A stretch of DNA of 6,925 nt from a bacterium (GCA_014729955.1 WJJA01000533.1:1-6925); one strand, 5' to 3'. Counted from the stretch's first letter, positions 1 to 5,897 are shown. Numbers and translations are program-made. The notes: generated from the letters alone by a model not told the origin.

Positions 1-139
1 CCGCCCGAAGGGGGAATGAATAGATGAGTTTGCCTTGAAAACATTCTGTGCCGAAGCAAAACCATATAGCGCGACACTATCTTTTTGTTAATATAGTATT
101 TAGAAAAGATTGTTTTCTTCGTTCATGAAATATTCGGGC
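1..139 (-). mobile_element. Partial MITE-like repeat, left copy (runs off the window)
   Basis: The reverse complement of 1-144 aligns without gaps to 5194-5337, with about 112 of 144 positions identical by hand count (about 78%). Positions 1-30 match 5308-5337 perfectly. The inner end is AATATTCGGGC (129-139) followed by TA, the same terminal motif as both ends of the right copy. The stretch 126-142 is also identical to 5432-5448. Its outer part lies left of the window. It is AT-richer than the genes and I see no coding frame in it. It is inverted relative to the right copy. MITE-like is an inference from terminal inverted repeats, small size and lack of coding. No transposase is visible, and a structured intergenic repeat of another kind remains possible. 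Confidence 0.75.
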
Positions 140-182
140 TAACCCGCGCAAGCCGGACGATCGGCAGCAAAAGCCCGACGAG

Positions 183-197
183 TTCAGAATTCCTGAA
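183..197. promoter_or_regulatory. Short inverted repeat upstream of the VOC gene
   Basis: TTCAG at 183-187 and CTGAA at 193-197 form a 5-bp inverted repeat with a 5-nt spacer (AATTC). It lies 25 bp before the start codon, in the short leader between the left repeat copy and the operon. It could be an operator half-site pair or chance. I found no convincing -35/-10 pair between 140 and 210, so the promoter may lie inside the AT-rich repeat. Confidence 0.25.
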
Positions 198-210
198 AAT
201 AGCAACGACG

Positions 211-217
211 GAAGGAG
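211..217 (+). promoter_or_regulatory. Ribosome binding site of the VOC gene
   Basis: GAAGGAG ends 5 nt before the ATG at 223, near-ideal Shine-Dalgarno strength and spacing. It fixes the start of this gene. Confidence 0.85.
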
Positions 218-222
218 CAGAG

Positions 223-816
223 ATGAATCCATTCGGCGGCAAAGTACCCGAAGCGGGGGATGCCCTCACATCGGTGCGGCATATCGATCATATTACATAC
301 GCCGCACATCACACGGACGAGGAAGCCTTCATCGGCACCTGGGGCAAGCTGGGCTTCAAGGAACACGTGCGCGTGTTTACCATCCGTCACCCGGCAAGCC
401 ATATCGCGCTGGTATCCGGTGTGAGCGAGGAATATCCCTGGGCGACCATGACCGGTCTGTCCATCTCGGAAGAGGAAGACAGCGCGATCAATGAAATGGT
501 CCGACGGTACGGCGCCGGGGTGCAGCATGTTGCCTACAACATCGATCCACGTGAAGAGATGGACGAGGTGCACGGTAAGCTGAAAAGCTACGGCTGGAAC
601 CTGATGACGCCGGTGCTGACCTACGAAGACAACAACGGGGCGCGCTTGAAGCAGATCTTCGTCGCGCCGACCATCCCGTTCGGACCGTTCGTCGAGTTTA
701 TCCAGCGCCTCGAAGGCGAGAACGGCAAAGCTTTCGACGGCTTTGACCAGGAAAACATCGACAACCTCTATGATCATTATTCCGACTACAGCAGATCCCT
801 CGAGAAGAAGAAATAG
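223..816 (+). CDS. VOC-superfamily protein, stand-alone HPPD-type catalytic domain (putative Fe(II) dioxygenase)
   Basis: This 197-residue cytoplasmic protein has no signal peptide or membrane segment. It resembles the C-terminal catalytic half of 4-hydroxyphenylpyruvate dioxygenase (HPPD). Visible motifs are HIDHITYA (His23), GVQHVAYN (His102), LKQIF (Gln144) and FVEFIQR (Glu158). These match the HPPD metal triad His/His/Glu and the substrate-side Gln of its LLQIF motif. The tail, with FDGFDQENIDNLYDHYSDYSR, resembles the HPPD C-terminal helix region. HPPD is normally about 350 residues with two VOC modules; here the non-catalytic N-terminal module is absent and the His-to-Glu interval is shorter (56 residues). 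An intact triad suggests an active mononuclear iron or other metal enzyme. The substrate is unknown, and tyrosine catabolism should not be assumed. It is the first gene of an operon with the luciferase-like gene. Start at ATG 223 is set by the GAAGGAG site. Family is fairly sure; reaction is not. Confidence 0.85.
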   Translation: MNPFGGKVPEAGDALTSVRHIDHITYAAHHTDEEAFIGTWGKLGFKEHVRVFTIRHPASHIALVSGVSEEYPWATMTGLSISEEEDSAINEMVRRYGAGVQHVAYNIDPREEMDEVHGKLKSYGWNLMTPVLTYEDNNGARLKQIFVAPTIPFGPFVEFIQRLEGENGKAFDGFDQENIDNLYDHYSDYSRSLEKKK

Positions 817-819
817 GAG
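815..819 (+). promoter_or_regulatory. Ribosome binding site of the monooxygenase gene, overlapping the upstream stop
   Basis: AGGAG (815-819) overlaps the TAG stop (814-816) of the VOC gene and ends 5 nt before the ATG at 825. This arrangement favours translational coupling of the two genes. Confidence 0.8.
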
Positions 820-824
820 TTTCC

Positions 825-1838
825 ATGGTGAAGGTTTCGCTATTCACGGTCTGTGACTACTACGACGATGTCCACACCGATCCTGCTTCGTTTTATGAAG
901 AGCAGATCGAGTTGGCGAAGTGGGCCGAGGAGCTGAACTATGACGCGTTTTTCGTGGCGGAGCACCATTTCCACCCGTACGGCCTCGTGCCGGACGCTGC
1001 CCTGATGCTGACCGCCGTCGCACGCGAAACCGAGCGAATCAACCTGGGCCCGGCGATTTGTACCCTGCCGTTCCACAACCCGGTTCGCGCGGCGGAGCAA
1101 TATGCGATGCTCGACCAGCTTTCGAAGGGCCGCCTGGTCCTGGGAGTCGGCTCCGGCTATCTCGCGCACGAGTTCGAGGGCTTCAACATGACCCCGGCGA
1201 ACAAGCGGCAGATCTTCGACGAAGCGCTCGAGGTGATGGAAAAAGGAATGACGGGCAAGAAGTTCAAGCACAGCGGCGACTACTTCACCGTGCCGAAGAC
1301 GAAGCTCAATGTGAGCACGTACGGCGGACGTGAGGTCACTCCCAAGATCGCGATCCTGACAGAGCTGGCGGCCTACCATGTCGGCCGACGCGGCTACGGC
1401 ATCATGACCGTGCCCTACGCCACCGTCGACACCATCGATGATGCGGTCCCGATGTTCGAAAACTACCGCAAGGGATGGGCGGAAAACGGCAAGCCAGGCG
1501 AGGGCGAAGTGTTCGCGGCGGTCCACACTCATTGCACTACGGACGCCGGCCCGGCGGACAACAAGGTCAACCGCGACCATCTGGAGAAATATGTTTACAG
1601 CCGCTTGTATGCCAAGCATTCAGATTATGATGAATGCCTGACACGCAGGGTGATCGCAACCGGTCGACCGAGCGATGTCACCGAGCAGCTGCAGCGTGTC
1701 ATCGATACAGGCGTCAACCACCTCAAGCTGATCGTAAACTACGGTGCCATGCCGCGGGACGAAGTCCGCGGAACGTTGGAACTGGTCGCGAACGAAGTAC
1801 GGCCGAACCTGGTGGAGTTCGAGCACGCAGTAGCGTAA
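825..1838 (+). CDS. Luciferase-like flavin-dependent monooxygenase (LLM class)
   Basis: This 337-residue protein has the hallmarks of the bacterial luciferase-like TIM-barrel family, which uses reduced FMN (some members F420) and O2. The AEHHF motif at residues 45-49 matches the EHHF motif around the catalytic His of LuxA. ERINLGPAI...HNPVRAAE (about 70-91) and SKGRLVLGVGSGY (100-112) are the usual barrel-core and phosphate-binding segments. Length is normal for a complete single-chain LLM enzyme (about 320-370). It has no signal peptide, so it is cytoplasmic. It follows the VOC gene by 8 bp with an overlapping ribosome-binding site and is the last gene before a terminator. No flavin reductase gene is in the window, so reduced flavin must come from elsewhere. 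Known LLM substrates include aldehydes, alkanesulfonates and amines; nothing here identifies this one. Family certain, substrate unknown. Confidence 0.92.
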   Translation: MVKVSLFTVCDYYDDVHTDPASFYEEQIELAKWAEELNYDAFFVAEHHFHPYGLVPDAALMLTAVARETERINLGPAICTLPFHNPVRAAEQYAMLDQLSKGRLVLGVGSGYLAHEFEGFNMTPANKRQIFDEALEVMEKGMTGKKFKHSGDYFTVPKTKLNVSTYGGREVTPKIAILTELAAYHVGRRGYGIMTVPYATVDTIDDAVPMFENYRKGWAENGKPGEGEVFAAVHTHCTTDAGPADNKVNRDHLEKYVYSRLYAKHSDYDECLTRRVIATGRPSDVTEQLQRVIDTGVNHLKLIVNYGAMPRDEVRGTLELVANEVRPNLVEFEHAVA

Positions 1839-1852
1839 AAGCGCAATTGGGA

Positions 1853-1865
1853 GTCTCGCGGAGAC
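1853..1865 (+). repeat. Small hairpin before the operon terminator
   Basis: GTCTC (1853-1857) and GAGAC (1861-1865) form a 5-bp stem with a 3-nt loop. It abuts and overlaps the terminator stem by two bases, so the two hairpins would compete at that junction. Confidence 0.35.
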
Positions 1866-1892
1866 GGGTACGGCATGGGTCGTGCCCGTTTT
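1864..1892 (+). terminator. Intrinsic terminator of the VOC-monooxygenase operon
   Basis: A 9-bp stem (1864-1872 with 1881-1889, one G-U pair) with an 8-nt loop is followed directly by a pyrimidine-rich tract (TTTTCCTTTTCC). It starts 25 nt after the stop codon, separating the operon from the receptor gene. Confidence 0.75.
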
Positions 1893-1927
1893 CCTTTTCC
1901 ATCCTAACAAAACCCCAATATGTATCT

Positions 1928-1984
1928 TTTGCATTTTAGGGAGATTGCTCGATCCCTGTGCAAATGGTGCAGCGAATTTGGCAC
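1928..1984. promoter_or_regulatory. Overlapping, mutually exclusive inverted repeats
   Basis: Arm TTTGCA (1928-1933) pairs with TGCAAA (1959-1964), with an inner AGGGA/TCCCT pair (1938-1942 and 1953-1957). The same middle arm, GTGCAAAT (1958-1965), can instead pair with ATTTGGCAC (1976-1984) with one bulged G. One segment therefore has two competing partners. This fits a tandem operator in DNA or a switching RNA hairpin if the region is transcribed. Function is inferred from structure only. Confidence 0.4.
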
Positions 1985-2003
1985 GGGCACGGCCGTCGTA
2001 ACT

Positions 2004-2019
2004 TGTGATTTCCATCACG
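2004..2019. promoter_or_regulatory. CRP/FNR-family-like binding site
   Basis: TGTGA (2004-2008), six bases, then TCACG (2015-2019). This is the CRP/FNR-superfamily layout TGTGA-N6-TCACA with one mismatch; the extended left half TTGTGA also fits the redox/nitrosative regulator HcpR. It lies about 38 bp upstream of the weak TATATT box. Which regulator binds, if any, cannot be told. Confidence 0.45.
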
Positions 2020-2132
2020 GTGTTCTTTCTTTTCACCACTCGCCCCCCTATATTTCTGCGAATTTCTCTCCGGCATCGGCATAGATACAACAAGGTTTCC
2101 TGACAGCGTAATGGTTTTGGTGTGATGGATGG

Positions 2133-2181
2133 ACGTACCAGGTGACGACTCTCATTATCAGGAGTTGCATCGTGGTAGACG
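2133..2181 (+). repeat. Imperfect hairpin in the receptor upstream region
   Basis: ACGTACCA (2133-2140) can pair with TGGTAGACG (2173-2181) with a two-base bulge, and ACTC (2148-2151) with GAGT (2162-2165) near the tip. Intervening pairs are imperfect. It could be a structure in the mRNA leader; evidence is modest. Confidence 0.25.
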
Positions 2182-2183
2182 GT

Positions 2184-2247
2184 TGTGAAAGCTGGATATG
2201 GCGGACCAGCTGTGTGTTGTGAGTCACATCTGTTAACAGTTTTCACA
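2184..2247. repeat. Cluster of nested palindromes upstream of the receptor gene
   Basis: Outer arms TGTGAAA (2184-2190) and TTTCACA (2241-2247) enclose three tight palindromes: AGCTGG/CCAGCT (2190-2195 and 2206-2211), TGTGAGTCACA (2218-2228) and CTGTTAACAG (2230-2239). This density in 64 bp suggests one or more regulator sites. TGTGAGTCACA has a one-base spacer, so it is not a normal CRP site. Confidence 0.4.
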
Positions 2248-2420
2248 TAAACACCGCACAGTGACTGAACACGCAAATCGGAACTTTTTCGCACTTTTAT
2301 GTCAGGTTTCATGATCTCCGAGTGTAGGGTCAGTTGGAACGAGGCGGAAAGCACATCAAACGACATACCGGACCGCACCAGCATGGGAGGGTGTGGAACA
2401 AAGGGTAACGCAGGAAAAAA

Positions 2421-2426
2421 GGGAGG
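2421..2426 (+). promoter_or_regulatory. Ribosome binding site deciding the receptor start
   Basis: GGGAGG (2421-2426), preceded by an A-rich run, is 0 nt from the in-frame TTG at 2427, 6 nt from GTG at 2433 and 12 nt from ATG at 2439. Spacing excludes TTG, favours GTG, and leaves ATG possible. Confidence 0.75.
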
Positions 2427-2432
2427 TTGTCC

Positions 2433-5102
2433 GTGCACATGAGAAAAGTGCTTGCTGTGCTGTTGGTGATGCTGCTGCCCGTGCTGGCATTCGGCAAGGG
2501 CGCGGTCATCGGGAAGGTGGTGGATGCGGAAACAGGCCTTCCGCTGGTCACTGCCCAGGTCACCCTGGTGGGTACCACGATGGGTTCGATTACGGACCTG
2601 GCTGGTGTGTATGCCATCGATAATGTGCCCGAAGGCGATTACATCCTGAAGGCCCAATTCCTTGGCTACAAAATTGCGACCAAGGACATCGACGTGGAAT
2701 CCGGCGAGATGACGGAAGTCAATTTCAAGCTGGTATCCAGCGTCATCGCCGGTGAAGAAATGACTTTCTTTGCCACTCGCGCGAAGGAACGTGAGACTCC
2801 GGTTGCGTTTGCCAACGTGGAAAAGGCGGAGATGAAGCAGCGTCTCGGCAGCCGTGACATTCCGATGGTTCTGAATACGACACCGTCGGTCTATGCCACC
2901 CCGCAGGGCGGCGGCGCAGGCGATTCGCGTATCAACGTTCGTGGTTTCAACCAGCGTAATGTCGCCGTGATGATCAACGGTGTGCCGGTGAACGACATGG
3001 AGAACGGCTGGGTCTACTGGTCCAACTGGGACGGCCTCGGCGATGTCACCAGCTCGATCCAGGTCCAGCGCGGTCTGTCCGCGGCCAACCTCGCGGTGCC
3101 CTCGATCGGTGGTACGATGAACATCATCACCGACGCCGCCGACATGGAGCCGGGCATCATGTACCGCTCCGAAATCGGAACCGGCAAGTTTCAGAAGAAC
3201 ACCATCGTCGCCAGTACCGGTCTCATTAACGAAAAGTTTGCTTTAACGGTCAGCGGCGTGCGCAAGACTGGCGAAGGCGTGGTGGAAAACACCTGGACGG
3301 ATGCGTACGGCTACTTCCTCGGCGCCAGCTATATCGCCAACGAAGACCACAAATTTGACTTTTACGTGTTCGGTGCTCCCCAGCGTCACGGCCACCGTCT
3401 CTACTCCCAGTCGCTGGAAGTCTGGGACACGGAATTCGCGGAAGAGCAGGGAATCGACGCCGATCCTGCCGATGAGCGCGGCATTCGTTTCAATCCCAAC
3501 TGGGGTTACAACAACTATTCGTCAGCCGGTGAGGTTAAAGAGTACTGGAACGGCTCGATTCACGCTCCCTATCGTTCCGACCGTCTCCAGGAACGTGAAA
3601 ACTACTACCACAAACCGCAGGCGAACTTCAACTGGTACTGGGACATCAGCGAACAGCTTCGCCTCAGCAACGTGTTCTACTACAGCAAGGGCATGGGCGG
3701 CGGTACCGGCGGCTACGGCTCCTGGTGGGAGTTTGACAACTTCGGTCGTATCGATTTCGATGCAACGATTCAGCGCAACCAGGCGGCGACTCCCGACGAT
3801 AACGGTGAAATCGCTTCCGAAACCGTCATTCGTAACTCGGTCAACGACCATGTCTGGTACGGCTGGATCGGCAAAGCTGAATACGAAATGAACGAAAACA
3901 TGAAGGTCTCCGGCGGTGTGGATTACCGGTACTTCGTCGGCGAACACTACCGTGAAGTGCGTAACCTGCTGGGCGGCGATTACTACATGTACACCGGCAA
4001 CCCCAACGACGGGCCGGACGATCAGAAGAAGCGCCTCGGCGACAAGATTGCCTATAACTTCACCAACGACGTCATGTGGATCGGCGGTTTCCTCCAGGGT
4101 GAATACACCATGGATAAGCTGAGTGCCGTGATCGCCGTCGGTGCGAACAGTGTCGGCTACAGGCATGAAAACTTCTTCCGCACACCGGCCGATGGACAGG
4201 AAATCGACTGGCAGCGTATCCTTGGTTACTTTGTCAAGGGCGGTGCCAACTACAACCTGTCTGACGAGTTCAACCTCTACACCAACCTGGGCTACAACAG
4301 CAAGCCCCCGATCTTTGACGGTGTCATCAGTGACTACAGCTTCACCTACAACGAAGATCCACTCAACGAAGAGATCATCGGCTTCGAACTCGGTTCCGGC
4401 TACCGCGGTTTCGAGCGTCGTGTTCAGGTCAACGCGAACTTCTACTACACCATGTGGAACGACCGCACCTGGACCTACAGTTACACCAACCCGAACACCA
4501 ATGAGGACTACCTCTACACCCTGGAAGGTGTGGATGCGGTGCATACGGGTCTCGAATTCGACTTCAAGGTTCAGCCCCGCCGTGAGTTTTCCCTCGACGG
4601 TATGGTCTCCATCGGCAACTGGGAATGGGCGAGCGACGTCGACGCCAGCTTCCGTCCGGAAAACAATCCGAGCGACTTCCAGGAAATCCGTCTTTCCCTC
4701 GACGGTTTGAAAGTCGGCGACCAGCCGCAGACCACGGTCTCGCTGACTCCGACCGTGTACCCGATCGACAACGCGTACATTTCCGCGACCTGGAACTTCT
4801 TCGCCGAGCACTATGCCGATTACGATCCGTTGGATCGTGAGTACAACTGGAATACCGGCGTTCGTCCCGACCGCGAGCAGTCCTGGAAGGTTCCGAATGC
4901 CAACGTGTTCGACCTGCATGTGGGCTATGCCGTGCCGAACCACCTTGGCGTACGTTTCGACATCACCGGTCATATCTTCAACGTGTTCAACGAGCTGTAC
5001 GTGATCGAAGCAGATGACGGTGACGATCACACCGCGGACGACGCTCGTGTCTTCCTCGGCCTGCCGCGCTACTGGAATGTCGGCCTGCAGGTAACGTTCT
5101 AA
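2433..5102 (+). CDS. TonB-dependent outer-membrane receptor with N-terminal carboxypeptidase-regulatory-like domain
   Basis: This 889-residue protein (GTG start chosen by RBS spacing; ATG at 2439 would drop two residues) is an energised outer-membrane importer. Residues 1-21 form a signal peptide (MRKV, hydrophobic core, LAFG). Residues 24-100 are a carboxypeptidase-regulatory-like domain (GKVVDAETGLPL, DLAGVYAIDNVPEGDY). A TonB-box-like EMTFFATRA is at about 109-117. The plug spans about 120-235, with INVRGFNQRNVAVMINGVPVND, an aromatic WVYWSNWDG stretch and PSIGGTMNIIT. The rest is a beta-barrel rich in Tyr, Trp and Asn, ending in VGLQVTF with the C-terminal Phe typical of outer-membrane barrels. 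It is shorter than typical SusC (about 1000 residues), and no SusD-like lipoprotein follows, so it is probably not a polysaccharide-utilisation receptor. Substrate unknown; siderophore, cobalamin or an organic ligand of the neighbouring oxygenases are all possible. It has its own upstream region and terminator. Confidence 0.93.
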   Translation: MHMRKVLAVLLVMLLPVLAFGKGAVIGKVVDAETGLPLVTAQVTLVGTTMGSITDLAGVYAIDNVPEGDYILKAQFLGYKIATKDIDVESGEMTEVNFKLVSSVIAGEEMTFFATRAKERETPVAFANVEKAEMKQRLGSRDIPMVLNTTPSVYATPQGGGAGDSRINVRGFNQRNVAVMINGVPVNDMENGWVYWSNWDGLGDVTSSIQVQRGLSAANLAVPSIGGTMNIITDAADMEPGIMYRSEIGTGKFQKNTIVASTGLINEKFALTVSGVRKTGEGVVENTWTDAYGYFLGASYIANEDHKFDFYVFGAPQRHGHRLYSQSLEVWDTEFAEEQGIDADPADERGIRFNPNWGYNNYSSAGEVKEYWNGSIHAPYRSDRLQERENYYHKPQANFNWYWDISEQLRLSNVFYYSKGMGGGTGGYGSWWEFDNFGRIDFDATIQRNQAATPDDNGEIASETVIRNSVNDHVWYGWIGKAEYEMNENMKVSGGVDYRYFVGEHYREVRNLLGGDYYMYTGNPNDGPDDQKKRLGDKIAYNFTNDVMWIGGFLQGEYTMDKLSAVIAVGANSVGYRHENFFRTPADGQEIDWQRILGYFVKGGANYNLSDEFNLYTNLGYNSKPPIFDGVISDYSFTYNEDPLNEEIIGFELGSGYRGFERRVQVNANFYYTMWNDRTWTYSYTNPNTNEDYLYTLEGVDAVHTGLEFDFKVQPRREFSLDGMVSIGNWEWASDVDASFRPENNPSDFQEIRLSLDGLKVGDQPQTTVSLTPTVYPIDNAYISATWNFFAEHYADYDPLDREYNWNTGVRPDREQSWKVPNANVFDLHVGYAVPNHLGVRFDITGHIFNVFNELYVIEADDGDDHTADDARVFLGLPRYWNVGLQVTF

Positions 5103-5134
5103 GCACCGTTCCTGCACAACTGGTAAACGAATCG

Positions 5135-5166
5135 GCTGAGGGGCATATCCGCCCCTCAGCTTTTTT
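5135..5166 (+). terminator. Intrinsic terminator of the receptor gene
   Basis: A perfect 10-bp stem (GCTGAGGGGC at 5135-5144 with GCCCCTCAGC at 5151-5160), a 6-nt loop and six Ts. It starts 32 nt after the stop codon and ends about 30 bp before the right repeat copy. Confidence 0.93.
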
Positions 5167-5198
5167 CATGGTCCTGCAAACCAGGTACGGTTCTGCTA

Positions 5199-5445
5199 AC
5201 CCGAATATTCCATGAATGGAGAGAACAGACTCCTCTAAAATCTATAGTAACAATAAGATAATAGCAGGACATGCAGTTTTTCGCCGGCACAGAATGTGTC
5301 CAAGCCGAACTCATCTATTCATTCCCCCTTCGGGCGGTCCCAACTGCGTCATCTGCTTTGTTCCGAAGGATTCGCGGTATGGCAATACAGCTTCATCCTT
5401 CGCGCCTCACATCTGACACAGTTTGAACTCGTGAAATATTCGGGC
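5199..5445 (+). mobile_element. Complete MITE-like repeat, right copy, about 247 bp
   Basis: The left end starts ACCCGAATATT (5199-5209) and the right end finishes AATATTCGGGC (5435-5445). These are terminal inverted repeats differing at the outermost base, with partial further similarity inward (CA, GA). A TA dinucleotide flanks each side (5197-5198 and 5446-5447), as expected for TA-duplicating transposons such as IS630/Tc1-mariner relatives. Its first 139 bases match the left copy at 1-139 in inverse orientation. An internal 8-bp inverted repeat, CGAAGGAT (5364-5371) with ATCCTTCG (5395-5402), could form a hairpin. There is no transposase and no credible gene. The IS630-type parentage is inferred only from the flanking TA and would need a full-length relative. 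Confidence 0.7.
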
Positions 5446-5824
5446 TAAGCAGGCCGTAGCACATGGTTTCCTCCCGGCGGGACGGGCAGACGCACATTGT
5501 GCCCTTTCGCCAAGAATGCGGGCAGGCAAGCCCGGCAGAAAAGCGGGCGGACAAGCCAGGCGCAAGCCGGGGCCGAGTGTCGTTTATAAGAATTAAAAAC
5601 AGCAGTCTTTTGTGGTTTTCCCCCGGAACGGAGAACAGTCGCGGAATGCCGTTCTGCGACAGTCTGTTTCGCCGGCTTCAACTACCAACCCCTGATAAAC
5701 CGAATACGTCCCGAGACGGTCCGGCAGCTGTTGAAATCCACACGGCGCCTCTGGAATGCCGGCGACACGGTACGGCTGGAGCTTGCCTGCGATTCACACC
5801 ACGAGTCACTCTGTTGACCTCATA
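5446..5824. other. Intergenic region without a convincing gene
   Basis: About 380 bp between the repeat and the pyrophosphatase terminator. The first part (5450-5575) is GC-rich with three scattered CAAGCC words (5527, 5552, 5563). A short AT-rich patch (5583-5600) follows, then small competing inverted repeats: GAACGG/CCGTTC (5626-5631 and 5649-5654) and GTCGC/GCGAC (5638-5642 and 5656-5660). Short open frames exist on both strands, but none has a good ribosome-binding site or a recognisable protein. A decayed gene cannot be excluded. Confidence 0.5.
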
Positions 5825-5854
5825 CAAAAAGCCCGGGCGTCAGAACCCGGGCTT
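5825..5854 (-). terminator. Intrinsic terminator of the pyrophosphatase gene
   Basis: Read on the minus strand, AAGCCCGGG (5854-5846) pairs with CCCGGGCTT (5837-5829) over 9 bp with an 8-nt loop, followed by a short T run. It begins 43 nt after the pyrophosphatase stop codon. Confidence 0.88.
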
Positions 5855-5897
5855 GAACCTATCCCTTTTCAGCCACAAAGGCCGATCCGTTATACTG

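Larger units (their letters stand above)
1893..2420. other. Long non-coding upstream region of the receptor gene
   Basis: About 530 bp with no convincing gene on either strand. It holds two overlapping inverted repeats (1928-1984), a CRP/FNR-like palindrome (2004-2019), a possible leader hairpin (2133-2181) and a cluster of nested palindromes (2184-2247), listed separately. A TATATT at 2049-2054 could be a -10 box, but no good -35 accompanies it. If transcription starts near 2060, the receptor mRNA would have a leader of about 370 nt. I recognised no known riboswitch. Confidence 0.6.

Noticed and set aside
184..777. Minus-strand open frame of 197 codons opposite the VOC gene
   Set aside because: It is the antisense of a gene with clear family motifs and a good ribosome-binding site; its translation matches nothing I recognise.
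840..1619. Minus-strand open frame of 259 codons opposite the monooxygenase
   Set aside because: Antisense shadow of a well-supported LLM gene in GC-rich DNA.
2218..2228. TGTGAGTCACA as a CRP site
   Set aside because: The half-sites are right but the spacer is one base rather than six, so CRP could not bind it in the usual way.
1893..2420. Cobalamin, TPP or other known riboswitch in the receptor leader
   Set aside because: I looked for the conserved boxes of the common classes and did not find them; a covariance-model search would be decisive.
1620..2657. Minus-strand open frame of 345 codons spanning the intergenic region
   Set aside because: It overlaps the ends of two real genes on the other strand and has low-complexity His/Gln-rich sequence with no recognisable domain.
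2433..5102. SusC-type glycan receptor of a polysaccharide-utilisation locus
   Set aside because: Shorter than usual for SusC, no SusD-like gene follows, and no glycoside hydrolase is nearby.
3522..5117. Minus-strand open frame of 531 codons opposite the receptor gene
   Set aside because: Long, but Val/Asp/Glu/His-biased as expected for the antisense of a barrel rich in Asn, Tyr and Asp codons; it also covers the receptor stop codon.
5216..5416. Plus-strand 66-codon open frame inside the right repeat copy
   Set aside because: It has no good ribosome-binding site, lies wholly within the repeat and resembles no domain I know; it may be annotated in databases only because the repeat recurs.
5527..5568. 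CAAGCC words as a tandem repeat or CRISPR-like array
   Set aside because: Three short words at irregular spacing with unlike flanks; no repeat unit or spacer pattern.
5445..5681. Minus-strand 78-codon open frame in the intergenic region
   Set aside because: It ends in the repeat terminus, has Ala/Arg/Pro-rich composition and no family signal.
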